DNA of 64,000 nt from Colocasia esculenta. Taxonomy: Eukaryota; Streptophyta; Magnoliopsida; Alismatales; Araceae. The stretch spans positions 152,347,371 through 152,411,370 of the forward strand of contig CM024757.1 of NCBI GenBank assembly GCA_014218235.1, written 5' to 3'. The notes under the pieces were generated by a model. It had not been told where the DNA came from, did no database searches, and saw only the letters and a program-made list of their open reading frames with translations. Shown piece by piece: positions 21,911 through 33,415 of this stretch (its first letter is position 1; every line of letters starts with the position of its first letter). A program made the translations under genes and the position numbers.

Positions 21911-24871
21911 TGTCACGCCCCGACGCAGAATATCGGAGCGCGAAGGCAGTTGCAAGTGAACGGGTATAGAACGAGTACTAGACATCAAACCATCGCACAA
22001 TGAATAATACTAAAGAAAATTCTTTTCATTAATACATTCCGATGCCTAGTTACAACCACTAATATCAGAGCCAATCTATGAGGCCCAATTACATTGAAAG
22101 AAAGTAAAAGACTAAACTTCAAACCTAACTACTACAACGCTAAATATAGAAATAGGACGCTAGGGTACTTAAGACATCACTCCAGGTCATTCCCGTCCTC
22201 TTGAGTGTATGGTTCATCCTCGGTCTCACCTGAGAACACAACGACAAATAACGCAGGGTGAGCGATAACGCCCAGTAGGACTTAAATCTCAGGATCAAGC
22301 ATGCTTTAAGTGTTTAATGTCTTGTAAAGCAGGATAACTAGAGAGAGTAACAAGAAACATATAGAAAGTACTGGTACACGATAATGAGAAACAATAGCAC
22401 AATGCACGAGAGTATAGCACGACAAGTGTTGATATCAGATTGGCCGTATAACAAGATAACAAGTAAAGTTGCACAACAGTGCACAAGTCACGATAGCAAG
22501 TGTTAGTCGATATTCTGTCAACCACGAGATTCAAGTAAACCAATAATTGACTGTTTGATTAATTGATTGCCATAGATCAAATCTTACGTGTTCATGCGTT
22601 AGGTGTATGCCATCACCCAGATCATTAGACCCCCGCGAGTTATAGCCTTTCAGGTGCTCCTCCCAAGGACCAGACCGGGCCCTTATAATGTTGCCTAGCA
22701 TAGTCATGTTTTTATCGTAGACAATCAATTTAATGGCCAAATAGAGTACCAAGAAATAGATGAGAGTACTAGATTAATAGACGAGATAGTAGAGTGACGT
22801 GAATAGATGAGCGAGTAAAGTATAGATGAGAGCTAGTGGACATTGCACGTAAAGCGACGAGTAAACATGCGATAGTAACAGTTGCACAACACGCACACTT
22901 GGTATTGGCAGTCAGGTGGAGCTCACGACCCTACCACTGACCTTGTTATGCACAGGTCCAGAGGTCCGGCGTGATTTAAGACGAGAGTGAATCTCTAATA
23001 GCCGTTTGGATCATATAGATCCCTAAAGGGTATCATAGGTATTAGGGTACAACTGGCTCGTCGACCATGTGGGAATCCATGATCAGAGGAGACTTATGGA
23101 GGCCTTGTGCAAGAGTTCACTAGTTCGGCGAAAGGAATATCCGACGGAGAGTTCACCACAAGCCAAGTGAAGTGTGTTTATAAAACAGGTGCTCGACGTT
23201 CTAGAGGAATTCTAGAACAGTGGAGCGTCGATATCAGTATATAAACCACGCAAGAAACGATTACAAGTCCTTTAAAATAGGGCAATTAATGTACTTTATT
23301 TCAATAAATTACCAGGTACATTATGCGATATTTTCTGCAAGATTTCAGCCATAAATGGATGGATTATGTGTGTGCAAGTGCAAGAGGAATCATAGATAGA
23401 CATAAGTCGTGAAGATGTATTTAAAATTATTTAATATTGCTCCATTTTTAGGCAAGGTTTTGACCGGGGTATAACTGTAAAAAGGCGTAAGGATTATTTA
23501 GAAAGTGACAGAAATATTTTTATGGGTTTTTCACCAAATTCCTGTGAAGGCGACATAGGCCAGTGAGGATCGCGACAGGGGTATGATGGAACGCGACAGG
23601 GTCATGTACGGGTAGCGACAGGCTTACAGATCGGGTACTGGGAACGCGACGGTACACCTGTCGCCTTCTTGATCGCGACAGGTAGGCTGTCGCAATCAGA
23701 GCCCAGAAAGCGACATGTCGAGGCGTCGCCTTTTGGTTGTCTGCGCCTGACTCTGACAGGAGTCAGAGCAGACATTGCATTGCGGACCAGGGATATCAAT
23801 TCTCGATATAGGGTTGTTCAGAAAATCATAACTAATTATATATGCGATGAAAAATCATGAAACTATTGGCAAATGAAACTAGACATACGAGAGTACTTCC
23901 AGTAAATAGGAATTCGAGAGAGAACAGGGTTTGAACATGGTTTGAGAACGAACAAGGATGAGTAACATAGAACATGACACATGGAGCAAGATGGATTTAA
24001 TTCGAGTAACATGCTCAACAAAAATTAGGGCTTTCGGGGTCAAAAGATCCCTAACAAGATCAAGTATTTACAATAAAAATTTCATAGCATGGGATCAAGT
24101 ATACGAGGAGATATGGATTTAACATGATGTCTCGGGGTTATCATGTTTGCAGAACTTCAAAAATTAAGAACAAAAGATAGGATGGATGGAAAAATATGAA
24201 ACTTGGGGGTTTTGTTCAAGAAGGTAGGAAGAACCTACAGACGAAATTTCAGAATTTTAGCTTGTGAGAATGCCTACATTTGGATTTATTTGTCTTCTAG
24301 GGTTGAAACTCCCAAAAACGAGGAAGAAGCTTCAAGAACACCTTCTTCCCACGAGATCCTCTCCTCCTTGACCTCTTCCCCACGTCCAACAACCTTTGGC
24401 AATGAGCTAGGGTCGGCCAAGAGGGTTTATGAGGTGTATTTATGCATGCATGAATTCCTATTCCTATTTCTACTCTAATTCCTCTAAATTCCGAGATTTC
24501 CTAACTCTAACCTTCCTTCCTTGCTTTCCAATCCCTATTTAGGCTAGGAAGAGATCTAAATTCGTGCTAAACCATATGGGGTAGGTTTAAGAATCCAATT
24601 CCAACTTTATCTTCCTATTTAATGCATTAAATACCCCTTTTCTATTTAGGTAATAATTTAGTTACGAATTTAGGGTATTTTCCTATTATTCTCCCTTTGT
24701 AAATTCATATTTTTGACCCAATAAATTTTAGAGGATCCATTAAGCAAAGCCCATTACTCTTTTCCATTTAATGGGTTTTATTTAATGCTCTTTTCATTTA
24801 AATATCTATTTAGCTAGGTTTTAAATTCTTTATTTAAATTTTTATTTTTCTTAAAAATTCAGGTTGCTACA
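21911..24871 (-). mobile_element. Solo LTR, Tekay-type, 2.96 kb
   Basis: Plus-strand ends are TGTCACGCCCCGA at 21911 and GGTTGCTACA at 24871. Flanks are GTACG (21906-21910) and ATACG (24872-24876), a 4-of-5 duplication. There are no internal coding genes. It shares ordered blocks with the left 2 kb of the 3' LTR of the neighbouring chromovirus, including the CCCAGTAGGA block (22270 versus 12255) and the GGGAATCCATG block (23070 versus 12950). An LTR-LTR recombinant of a related family is the simplest reading. Confidence 0.65.
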
Positions 24872-25975
24872 ATACGGGACTGTTCGTTGTCACTGCAAGA
24901 CTTTCCACAGCAGTAGTCTCAATCATAGTTTTGTGCTCAACAACATATGCAGGTGCAGCAGTAGCCATAGCAGCATGCTTCTAGCTTGGGGAGACAGAGG
25001 TGTTCCCTTTTTGTGGTTCAGTTCTCTTACATGACTTCCTCAAGCATTTATCTTTAACCCTTCCGAGCTTCAACTCATGGGTTATGGTTCGGGGTTCGAG
25101 CATACTACGGGTAACTAGTATCTCGAATCCTGGGTTGTTAAAACTACGGCCCAAGAAAAGGGCACATTCAGATGACAATCTCCATAAGGGGCACATTCTG
25201 ATTAAGTGAATGCACTCATGATGATAGGCTTGACTAGAAAGAGCCCTATCGAGTTGGCGCCTTCTGAAGGTAGGTAGGATGAGGGGGTGTTTCATTACAG
25301 TATGTTACTTTCCAGTGAGTTTTGATCTAAAACTCAAGATGCACTTTATACAATGGATTAAAAAAAGGGAAAAGTACATAGAAACACATTAATACATGAT
25401 TGTAACCTACAGAAGGGTGGAAACAAGATCAAAACACAAATTTACAACATCTAAGAAGTTATTTAAGTTCAAACCCGAAATATGGATACTTCATCTCAGA
25501 AAACTTAATGCAAACCATGCGAAATTGGGAAAATATTATAGTCATGATCTAGACATGAACAATAACCTAATAATATGATCAATTAGGATTTGACCTCTGA
25601 GAACACTTATCTTTAGGTCACTTTAAGAATTTAGGGAAAGAACGATGAAGAACTCGGTTGTAGCTCCAAAATCTCCTCGCTTCTCTCCTCTTAGCCACCT
25701 CTACCTCATCTAGGAACGTCCCAACAATGATTTGGATCAATCTTAAGAGTTTTAAAGGTTCTATATATAAGAATAGAGTTTGAGTCCCAATTGGACTTAA
25801 ATTTTAGGAGTTGTGATTTTTGGTTATTTCCTTCCCCATTGAGAGCCTTCCAACCCTACATAGATTGGGATTATACTGGGAGTTTCACTTATCGGGTTAG
25901 GGTTTAGACACAATTTTGTCCCATTAAGTTTAACCCTATTAAATAATGGGTAATTGGGTATTCCTACTTTAATAC
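24872..25975. other. Intergenic stretch without a recognised gene
   Basis: On the minus strand 24980-24880 reads without stops as an Ala/Thr/Val-rich peptide (MATAAPAYVVEHK region). It follows a basic stretch (KDKCLRKSCKRTE, about 25085-25045) that ends at a stop near 24981. This may be the tail of a decayed gene or retroelement ORF, but I do not recognise it. The rest (25300-25975) is AT-rich with no clear feature. Confidence 0.35.
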
Positions 25976-26164
25976 TAGGGGTGTCAATAAACCAGATCCG
26001 GGTCGGATCTTTGGTGATCCGAATATAGATCCGAATTTGCATGATCGATTACAACTCGAATCCGAAATCAAAATATATATCGGATCCGGATTCAGATCAA
26101 GATCAAACTGAATTTCAGATCTGAGTCAAGATCTGAATCCGATTTCTCACCTCTCTAGTTCTGC

Positions 26165-26420
26165 TCTATTTCTTCCTCTTCCTCGGAGCGCTTCCTCTTC
26201 GTATTGAGGGAGGGGCTATTGCTGCCCCAAGCATCGCACAAGAGCATCATGAGGCAGCACGCCACATCCTTCTCGGGTGTGGCATTGGAGATGGAGTGTG
26301 GATGTCTTCACCGTCTTCTCCGCCGTGTGAATGGATTGGCTAACATCTTGACCTCTAGCCCGAAGTCAACCATAGTTCTGAATGCTCTCAAGATCGCAGT
26401 GGCAGTAGCAATCCTCTGAT
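26165..26420 (-). pseudogene. Fragment resembling a ZAT-type C2H2 zinc-finger protein (inter-finger region)
   Basis: Minus-strand reading gives DVACCLMMLLCDAWGSNS followed by TKRKRSEEEEE. This is close to the conserved DVAxCLMMLSRD segment and basic KRKRS stretch of plant ZAT-type C2H2 repressors. No zinc finger is present in the fragment, and a stop lies just upstream. It is probably a captured host-gene piece inside the TIR element. Confidence is moderate because the match is short. Confidence 0.35.
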
Positions 26421-27299
26421 CTAAGCAGCGCCACCAAAAATCTTCTTCTTCCTCCTCCTCTGTTCTTGCGGAAGATGCTCAATGATGGAAGAGAAAGGTG
26501 ATTCTCCCTCTTGTTTCTGTCTCCACCTGAAGGGTTAAGGAAAGCCTAGTCATATCCTACAGATTGCGATCTTCTAGGCCATGGAGAGGAAGCGGGAGCT
26601 CATTGCTCTCCGGGACGAGCTAAAGCGGCTCGAAGAGTGTGGGAAAGGAGCGCAGTTGAATGTCTTCCCCCTATCATGCCAGTGCCATTTCTTCAACAGA
26701 TGTGGCATGTCGAACTCTGGAAGATAGGTTTCTTCCAGCGGAAATGGAGGTAAGGATGGTGGCGACAGCTGCAACCATTGGATTGATGATGTGTTGAAGC
26801 GAAGATTTTTATGGCTTGGTATGTTGTTTTATGTGGAAATGGATTTTTTAACAGATCCATCAAGAATCTATTGAAATTTAATTTATCATGTTTCTCATGT
26901 TCTCATAGATGGATGCATATTGCAAATCCAAGTCCCGTTGAGTACTACTTGAGCGATAGTGACGAGAGATGAATCAGCAATCGCATAGCATAGGCGTGCC
27001 AGTCACCGAAGTGACAACATGTTCTGCCACTGAGAGTCGAAGGACTTTTATGTCTATTTATGCACCGTTTGACTTCGTCAAACAAAAGTGGAGATCGAGT
27101 CGGGACCAAGATCCCATCGTTGCCTAAGTGCAACAACGTTAATTACATCTCTCTAAAAGAGAAGACCCTTGATTAATCGTCAGATTAGAAAGTCTCGTGA
27201 CCTAAAATGGAAACATCCGATAAAGGTGCGAAGTGCGTGCTGAAGTGAATCCAAAACGAAAACAAGAAAAATGTCTATTTAATAGCATTTGACTCATTG

Positions 27300-29858
27300 T
27301 GATCATTATCATCTTCATGTACAATTGTTGGATCTTTTATTCATTTATTCATGTGATATTTATAAATTAATGCGAATGTGTTCTCTTAGTTTCATTTGAA
27401 ACATGATAATCATAGTTATGTTGGTGAGTCGGCAGACTGCTGAGTCGATAGAGCTCAGCTGAGTCGACAGACTGTTGAGTCAAAGAAGCTGGCAGAACCT
27501 TGCTGCAACAATGAGTCGGCAGACTGCTGAGTCAGGGGATGACTGAGTCGGCAGAACCCTGCTGCATCAATGACTCGATAGACTCTTGAGTCAGAGCATG
27601 ACTAAGTCGACAGGATTCTGTTGAGTCAGTGAGTCGGCAGACTATTGCAATGTTGCCGAATCACCCAACCAACATGATTTTAAAGTCTTTTAATCTCATA
27701 AAGTCTTTTAATCTCATAAGAATGCACGAGAAAATTCGGCAGCACCTCCCCTTACTCATAGCAAAAAGGGGAGGGCACGGTACTCGTCCACCATGATGGA
27801 GACGGCACCAAAACAAAGTGTTAGCCGGGTACGACGTCACCCGAACGGCACACGGTACCAATTCCCGAGGCTTACCTATGAGGGAACCTATGAGTACCGA
27901 GACCGAAAACAAGTATTTTCATTGATGGAGGCTTGCCGGCTCATCAGCCCTGAGGCTTGTCGACTCACCAGTCCAAATCTCTTCACTGGTTCAGTGAGTC
28001 GGCAGCCTGCTGAGTCTTTGCTGACTCACCAGCTAGAAACGCTTAACGGTTTAAATCTCATAGGAAAAATCCGTCGACATCTCCCCGGACTCATGAAATG
28101 TGGGAGAGTTCGCGGTATCCATCCACCACGAAGGAGATGGTACCATATGGCATCACCTAAATGGCATACGGTATTGATTCCCGAGGCATGCCTACGAGGG
28201 AATCGATGAGTACCGAGACCAAAAATAGCCCGGTTGACGATCCAACAATGTTTGAATCTAGGAACCCGGGCATAGATATCATATTATCTAACATGGGGTC
28301 TCATAGAGTATCATTTCCAGGTGAGTCGGCGGCAAGCTGTTTTGCATACATGAGTCGACAGCAAACAGTTCTGCCTGCATGAGTCGGCATCACCCATTTG
28401 TAAAGGGATGGCACTCAACTCATGGCAGAACAGCGGGAAAATTTCACGGGAGGGACTGAGGTATATCCCGGTCAATTTCAGACTTTTAGACAGGTCGGAA
28501 CACCATGTCAACCGATCCTAAAACGTTGAAAGCTCACTGCCCAGGTGAGTCGGCAGCAAACCTTCAACAAAGAAAAGGTGGTTTACATGGTTTCCGCCCT
28601 GGGAAATGGGAGAAGCACGGTATTTTCATGATGTTGGGATGGATTACATCTCCTTCAAGTCCTAGGTAGGGCATGGATATCATATTATCCAACCCTTTTG
28701 TGCTTGGACTCGGAATCAAGCAATATTCAAGCCAAAAAAACTCATAAAATGGGGGGGGGGGGGATCCTTACTGCCAAGGGGAAGACAGCACCCCCATGAT
28801 GGATTGGAGGGCTGTCAGTCCCGCTTCGGAGCTCCCACAAGGAATGGGCATCGATTTGCCCACCCTTGGGCGCCCTCAAGCTCACATCCAGGTGAGTCGG
28901 CAAGGTGCCTTCAAAGGCAAACAGTAGAAAACACAGCAAAGGGAGGGGGTTCTTCCTGGGAAGAAGACCCCAAAATCTCTTATAAAAGAAAAGGACGCAT
29001 GGGGAAAAGGGCCATACTTATGCAATATAAATAAAAAAGAGAAACATTCACATCACGTACACATACATCTCATTCATCTCATATTCTATTCAAAAGAGAA
29101 GAGACATTAAATGTCATTCTCATCACATGTGGGGAATGAAAAGAGACAAAAAGTATAAACACATGCTGTGATGAGACAAGAGATGGGGAGGGGAATAAAA
29201 GAAGCACAAAAGAAACAAAGAAGAAGGAGGTGGTGATGGCTTTCTTTTCTCTCTTCTCTTCTCTTTCTCTTGCACACCTTTTGAGGAGAAAGAAGAGAAC
29301 TCTTCAAGACTTCCTCTCTCTCACGTAGAAGCTGTCTTCCTTGGGGAAGAGGAACCAACCTCCTCTTCTTCTCTTTTCCTTCTGCTGTCTTGGAAGAACC
29401 AGGAACGAAAAGGGCCTTTTTCTCTTCACCTTTTTGGCCTCTCCCCCCCCCCGCTTCTTGCGCAAGAAAGACCCTTTTAAGGGGATGGAAAAATCTCCTT
29501 TCCCTATTTGCCCCCCCCCCCCCCACACTTTTTTTCTTTTTTCTTTAAGGGGCAGATGGCTGTGGGTCTAGGTATTTGATGTGTTTTTGGGCCCCATGGC
29601 TGTTGTGCTTTGGGCCTCACATGGGTATGTTTGGGCTTCATGGCTGCTGCTTATGTGGGCCTCTATTTGGCAGGCATTTTGGGCCTGCATGGGAGCTCAC
29701 CTTGGGTCTGCATATAGCCTCTCATGGGCCTCATATGGTTGTGTATTTCGGGTCTCATGTGGGCTGCACATGGGCCTCTCATGAGCTTCTCATTTGATGT
29801 GTACTTGGGCTTTATATGGCCCACTTTTGGGCCTCATGTTTCATTTTTGTAACGTCCA
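27300..29858 (+). mobile_element. Solo-LTR candidate, repeat-rich, 2.56 kb
   Basis: A block starting TGATCATTATC and ending TAACGTCCA is flanked on both sides by CATTG (27295-27299 and 29859-29863). Inside, plus-strand TATAAAAG (28981-28988) would serve as a promoter about 0.9 kb from the right end. The left part is packed with GAGTCGGCAG motifs, and the right part (29580-29840) with GGGCCTCATG-type motifs. The ends have no inverted repeat beyond TG/CA, so the CATTG match could be chance. No coding sequence was recognised. Confidence 0.4.
27424..28910 (+). repeat. GAGTCGGCAG interspersed motif array and roughly 330-bp internal duplication
   Basis: GAGTCGGCAG or a close variant occurs more than a dozen times (27425-27640 densely, then near 27990, 28322, 28350, 28382, 28545 and 28893). 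Two longer segments are imperfect duplicates: 27775-27910 and 28100-28235. Each has ATCCACCA-GG-GGAGA, an ACGGTA/GGTACC segment and GAGTACCGAGACC at its end. This is part of the LTR candidate. Confidence 0.7.
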
Positions 29859-29859
29859 C

Positions 29860-30298
29860 ATTGTCTCTGGTGTGGCTTCTGGCAGCGTCTTTGTCTTCGG
29901 CTTTTGGTTGAGACATGCTTAAATAGTACATAATTTACATCCTCCTCTGTTCCCGTTTTCCCATCGAAGAACTCCCGCATCATACTCGCCATCGCCGACG
30001 GCCTTGGCTCCTCCCCCATCCAGATAGCCAACGAGGCCACCAACCTCGACTCCGCTAAGATCGCCGCCTCTATGTCGACAAGCACAATCTTGCATTCTGC
30101 GTGGCGGCAGCAGATGGAGATGGTGCGGGTGTCCAGGCCGAGGTTCGTCACCGCGAAGATGTTGCCGTTGCCGCCACCGATCTGAAGGCAATGACCGAAC
30201 CCACCTGCGACGGGAGAAGGGAACGAAAGACTCTGGATTGAGTTTTTGGCGCCCTGAAATGGTGCCCCGAAATTGATGAGTTTGAAGCAGGAAGGCAT
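29860..30298 (-). pseudogene. Unassigned ORF fragment near the right TIR
   Basis: A GC-richer island (29950-30290) has a 154-codon minus-strand frame with protein-like composition (GGGNGNIFAVTNLGLDTRT, then MMREFFDGKTGTEED). The C-terminal 10-15 codons run into the adjoining LTR candidate. I do not recognise the family. The base composition differs from the AT-rich surroundings, which suggests a captured host exon. Two other frames are also open here, so the strand is not certain. Confidence 0.3.
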
Positions 30299-30729
30299 TC
30301 CCCGAAACTCCCAAAAAAGTCATGTTCGGATCAAAATGTCTGACCCGAATCCGGTTTTAATTTTCGGTTCTGGGTCGGATTTTCAGATCTAAGTGATCCA
30401 TTGACACTCCTACTTAATAGTATTTTCTCTCTTTACATTTCATTTGTCTTTCCTTGGCCCATTTACACTTCAAATTTTTTCTATCCAACTCTTTACTAAT
30501 CACTTTATTTGTTATATAGTCCAATGAATGATAGGTGGTTCAAGACCATATGAATAGCCTATGTTCATGTCGAATGATGCCACTGATATGTCTATTTTGG
30601 CACGGCAAATTGTACTTTGGAGTTCTATGGCTCAGCACTTGCTTCTCCTGAGCTCTTTACATATTATCCTCGGAGTTTAGTGGAAGGAGAAGATATTGTT
30701 ATGGCCATCTTTCAACAATAGTTGTGTAG

Positions 30730-31215
30730 AGGCATGGTTTAATCTCACAGGTAAGTAAAAATATTTGTGTATTTATAAATAAGATACATATCTCTTTTCT
30801 TAAGAGGGTCCTTTTTTAATATATAGGACAAAACCTTGAATAGGAGAAAGTACTTCTCATGAGAGGCACACTGAAATTTGTCAATCTTCAATGGTACTGT
30901 TTGTGAGAACTGAACGAGAGGTCATACACTCTATCCGAGCATCTTATCTTAACAAGATCTGTATGCCCCCAAGACAGTAAAGAAGCAATCATGCACCATG
31001 TCGAACATCTTATTTTAACAATCTGCACACGCTTATGTTCACTAAAAAATGAGTTATTTAGAGACATAGTTTAGTCTCACATCTAAGATAAGTGAAAATA
31101 AATATATACTTATAAGTAAGACATATGTCTCTTCTCCCAATAGAATCTTCTTACAAGAAAAAAGATAAAATTTCGAATAGGGGATAATACTTTTTGGGAG
31201 AGGTACAGCAATTAA
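30730..31215 (+). repeat. Imperfect direct duplication, about 150 bp, 330 bp apart
   Basis: The segment at 30730-30880 (GGTTTAATCTCACA, ATACATATCTCTT, CTTGAATAGGAGA) recurs at 31060-31215 (AGTTTAGTCTCACA, ACATATGTCTCTT, TTCGAATAGGGGA). Around both are paired CATCTTATCTTAACA/CATCTTATTTTAACA motifs. It is an old local duplication of unknown origin. Confidence 0.6.
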
Positions 31216-31558
31216 TTTTTTCAGGTAAAAGTCTTATAGAATATACGTGTGTCTGGCCGAATGCCTTGGACATATGTAGATTTTAATTTGTTATAGATAT
31301 GGCATTATGACTAACGTAGTGTAATATGCAGTCAAATAAATAAGATTAACTAGAATTTGAATTTAAATATAGTTGAAATATATTTCTAATACTTTTGTTG
31401 ATTAAATGGAAAAATAATTCGATGGTGCAAAACAAACTATGAATAACACATTATATAAAGATAAGTGCAAAATATCCTTCCGTTAAATGCACCCTTTATA
31501 TTATACGATAGCTAATCACTAGGGTACTTTTGCACTTATGTAAATCAATTACTTCGAC

Positions 31559-31559
31559 T

Positions 31560-31582
<23 letters not shown>
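31559..31582. repeat. AT dinucleotide microsatellite
   Basis: About twelve AT units, (TA)n, in AT-rich intergenic DNA. Confidence 0.9.
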
Positions 31583-31590
<8 letters not shown>

Positions 31591-31765
31591 ATCAGAATCT
31601 TTTGCAAGTATTTCTTTTACATGTATGTGTTGTTGCCATCTTTGTTTGATTATAGAACAATACAAATGGGATTCCACCAACAAGGAGATTCCTTCCTCCT
31701 CAAAACTCTCTTCCCTTCCTCCCCTCGCGCTGCCACTTCTTGATTTCCTCATTGTTTCTCATTGA

Positions 31766-32350
31766 ATTAGGGTATGTTTGTTTTTGTTTGTTTTAGCGTA
31801 AAATCTCGTGTAAATCTCAGTAAAAAAATTATTTTCAGAAAAAAATTTATATAAAAATTTATTTGGTATTACTAAAAAATTAATTTATAAATTTATTTTT
31901 ACATAAAATTATAGATTTTGGCATCCTTCATAAGACTTCGTAAATCATTTTTTTGGATTTCTCTTTCACGCATGATTTTTATGAGTGTTACTACAATATC
32001 TACTTTCATTCTTAGTGTCTGATGTTTGGAGCCAATCTCCAGCATTCGACGGTCAGTAGTCGGCACCCGACGTTCGGCGTCTGACGCCCGACCTCCGACA
32101 TTCGGCACTAAGCGGCTGAAGGCCGACGTCAACAATTGGGTAGTCGACACACGTATTTTTTATTTTTAAATAATTTTAACTATTTTTAATTATCATAAAT
32201 AAATGTTTTCTTAGAAATAAACAACAAAAAATACTTTCAGAAAAAATATTTAAGTAGGTTTCAAATAGATAATTATATTTTTTGCAAAAAAATATTTCTT
32301 AAAAAAATTCCTTAGAAATATATTTTACAAGTAATCAAACGGTTCTTTAG
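31766..32350. mobile_element. MITE-like AT-rich block
   Basis: It begins TTAGGGTATGTTTGTTT and ends AATCAAACGGTTCTTTAG, giving weak inverted ends (the GTTTG core is shared). The interior is AT-rich with a GC-rich palindromic core (32036-32125). Ends of this type are common in plant MITEs, but I could not establish a target duplication. Confidence 0.35.
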
Positions 32351-33070
32351 TGTTCTCCAAGACGGGTACTATTTTCTTCTCTTTGTTTTCTTTAATTGTT
32401 CGTTTCTCCGGCAAATTATGATTCTAGCCAGCATCATGATTCAGAGCATTTTATTATTTTCTTTGGATTATAGCAAACTTTGCGTGCATTTTTCGAATCT
32501 AAATTGTATGATTAAAATACTGGCGCCTATATATATTTTCGAACCGTGTAGGAAGCAAGTTGCAATATGAGTCATATAACCTTCTTTTAATCTTTTTTTT
32601 TTCTCCATCGTCTCCTGTCGTTTCATAGTATCCGACTTTGTGGATTCAAGGACTCCACTTTATAAATTGTTTGTACTAACTCAATTCGATTGCCATATTA
32701 CTAATCAAAGAAAAAAGGCATCTAGCTTTCAAAGGTTAATATTTGAATGTGAAGCCACCAGGGCTTGCATAATTGCATTCTAAGGTAGGTTTGAGATAAT
32801 TTTAGAAATATGGACGTCTAGTCCTACGATTTTTGAAAAATATATAAATAGATATTGCAAATTTTCCATCCTTACTATTTGAAGTTTTGAACTGGTATGT
32901 TTTTTTTCCTTATAAACTATTGTTTACAATGAATATTGCAGATCTGCCATCCTTGCTCAAGCATTGTGAAAAAAATCGCTATTAAATCTCAAATGTTGCG
33001 ACAATGCTATTCGGGTTAACTTGCATTAAAAAAAAAGTGAACATTTCTTCTAAAACCTATTATTCCCATT

Positions 33071-33415
33071 TGTTCGATCTTGATCGGGGTGTTTATCTCG
33101 TACGCTACGGAATCTAGTATGATCGAGAAGAAGGCTACAAGAGTCTTATCGCCTTCGGGATTCGGTGGTGATGTCCCGGGTGAGAAGTCTTGCACCAGAG
33201 AGAGAGAGAGAAAGACTTGCGTTGTATGCAGAGAGAGAGAGAAAATGAGTTTTCGCTGTGTGTTTTTCCCAGAGAGAGAGAATAACACTTCTCTCATGCG
33301 CATGGGAGAGTCCCACCTCTTCCAGGAGACAACCGCACTGTAGTTGGTCTCTTTCCAAAGCAACCTTTGGTGCCCACGTGGGCAACCAACCGATGGCATA
33401 TGCCATCGGTTAATA
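33071..33415 (-). mobile_element. 3' LTR of copia element 3
   Basis: Plus strand begins TGTTCGATCTTGATCGGGG and ends CATCGGTTAATA, so the LTR start on its own strand is TATTAACC instead of TGTTAACC (a G-to-A change). It contains GAGAGA runs and TGCCCACGTGGGCA. It lacks about 44 bp present in the 5' LTR. A polypurine stretch, AAGTGGGAGA (33416-33425), adjoins. Confidence 0.88.

Larger units (their letters stand above)
25976..30412. mobile_element. TIR DNA element, hAT-like ends, carrying foreign fragments
   Basis: The left end TAGGGGTGTCAAT (25976) and right end ATTGACACTCCTA (30412) are inverted copies with one mismatch. Both are followed inward by GATCC/GGGTCGGAT-rich subterminal sequence. 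Flanking octamers TTTAATAC and CTTAATAG agree at 6 of 8 bases, as expected of an old hAT insertion (8-bp duplications). No transposase was seen. It contains a zinc-finger-gene-like fragment, an unassigned ORF near the right end and a nested LTR-like block (27300-29858). A Mutator-like origin (9-bp duplication) is a weaker alternative. Confidence 0.5.
30413..33065. other. AT-rich intergenic DNA
   Basis: No gene is seen. It holds an imperfect direct duplication (30730-30880 and 31060-31215), an AT microsatellite at 31559-31582 and an MITE-like block at 31766-32350. All are listed separately. The remaining 32350-33065 shows only AT-rich sequence. Confidence 0.6.

Noticed and set aside
29107..29571. 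ORFs of 74-139 codons on both strands
   Set aside because: They run through C and G homopolymers and purine-rich LTR sequence, and show no domain.
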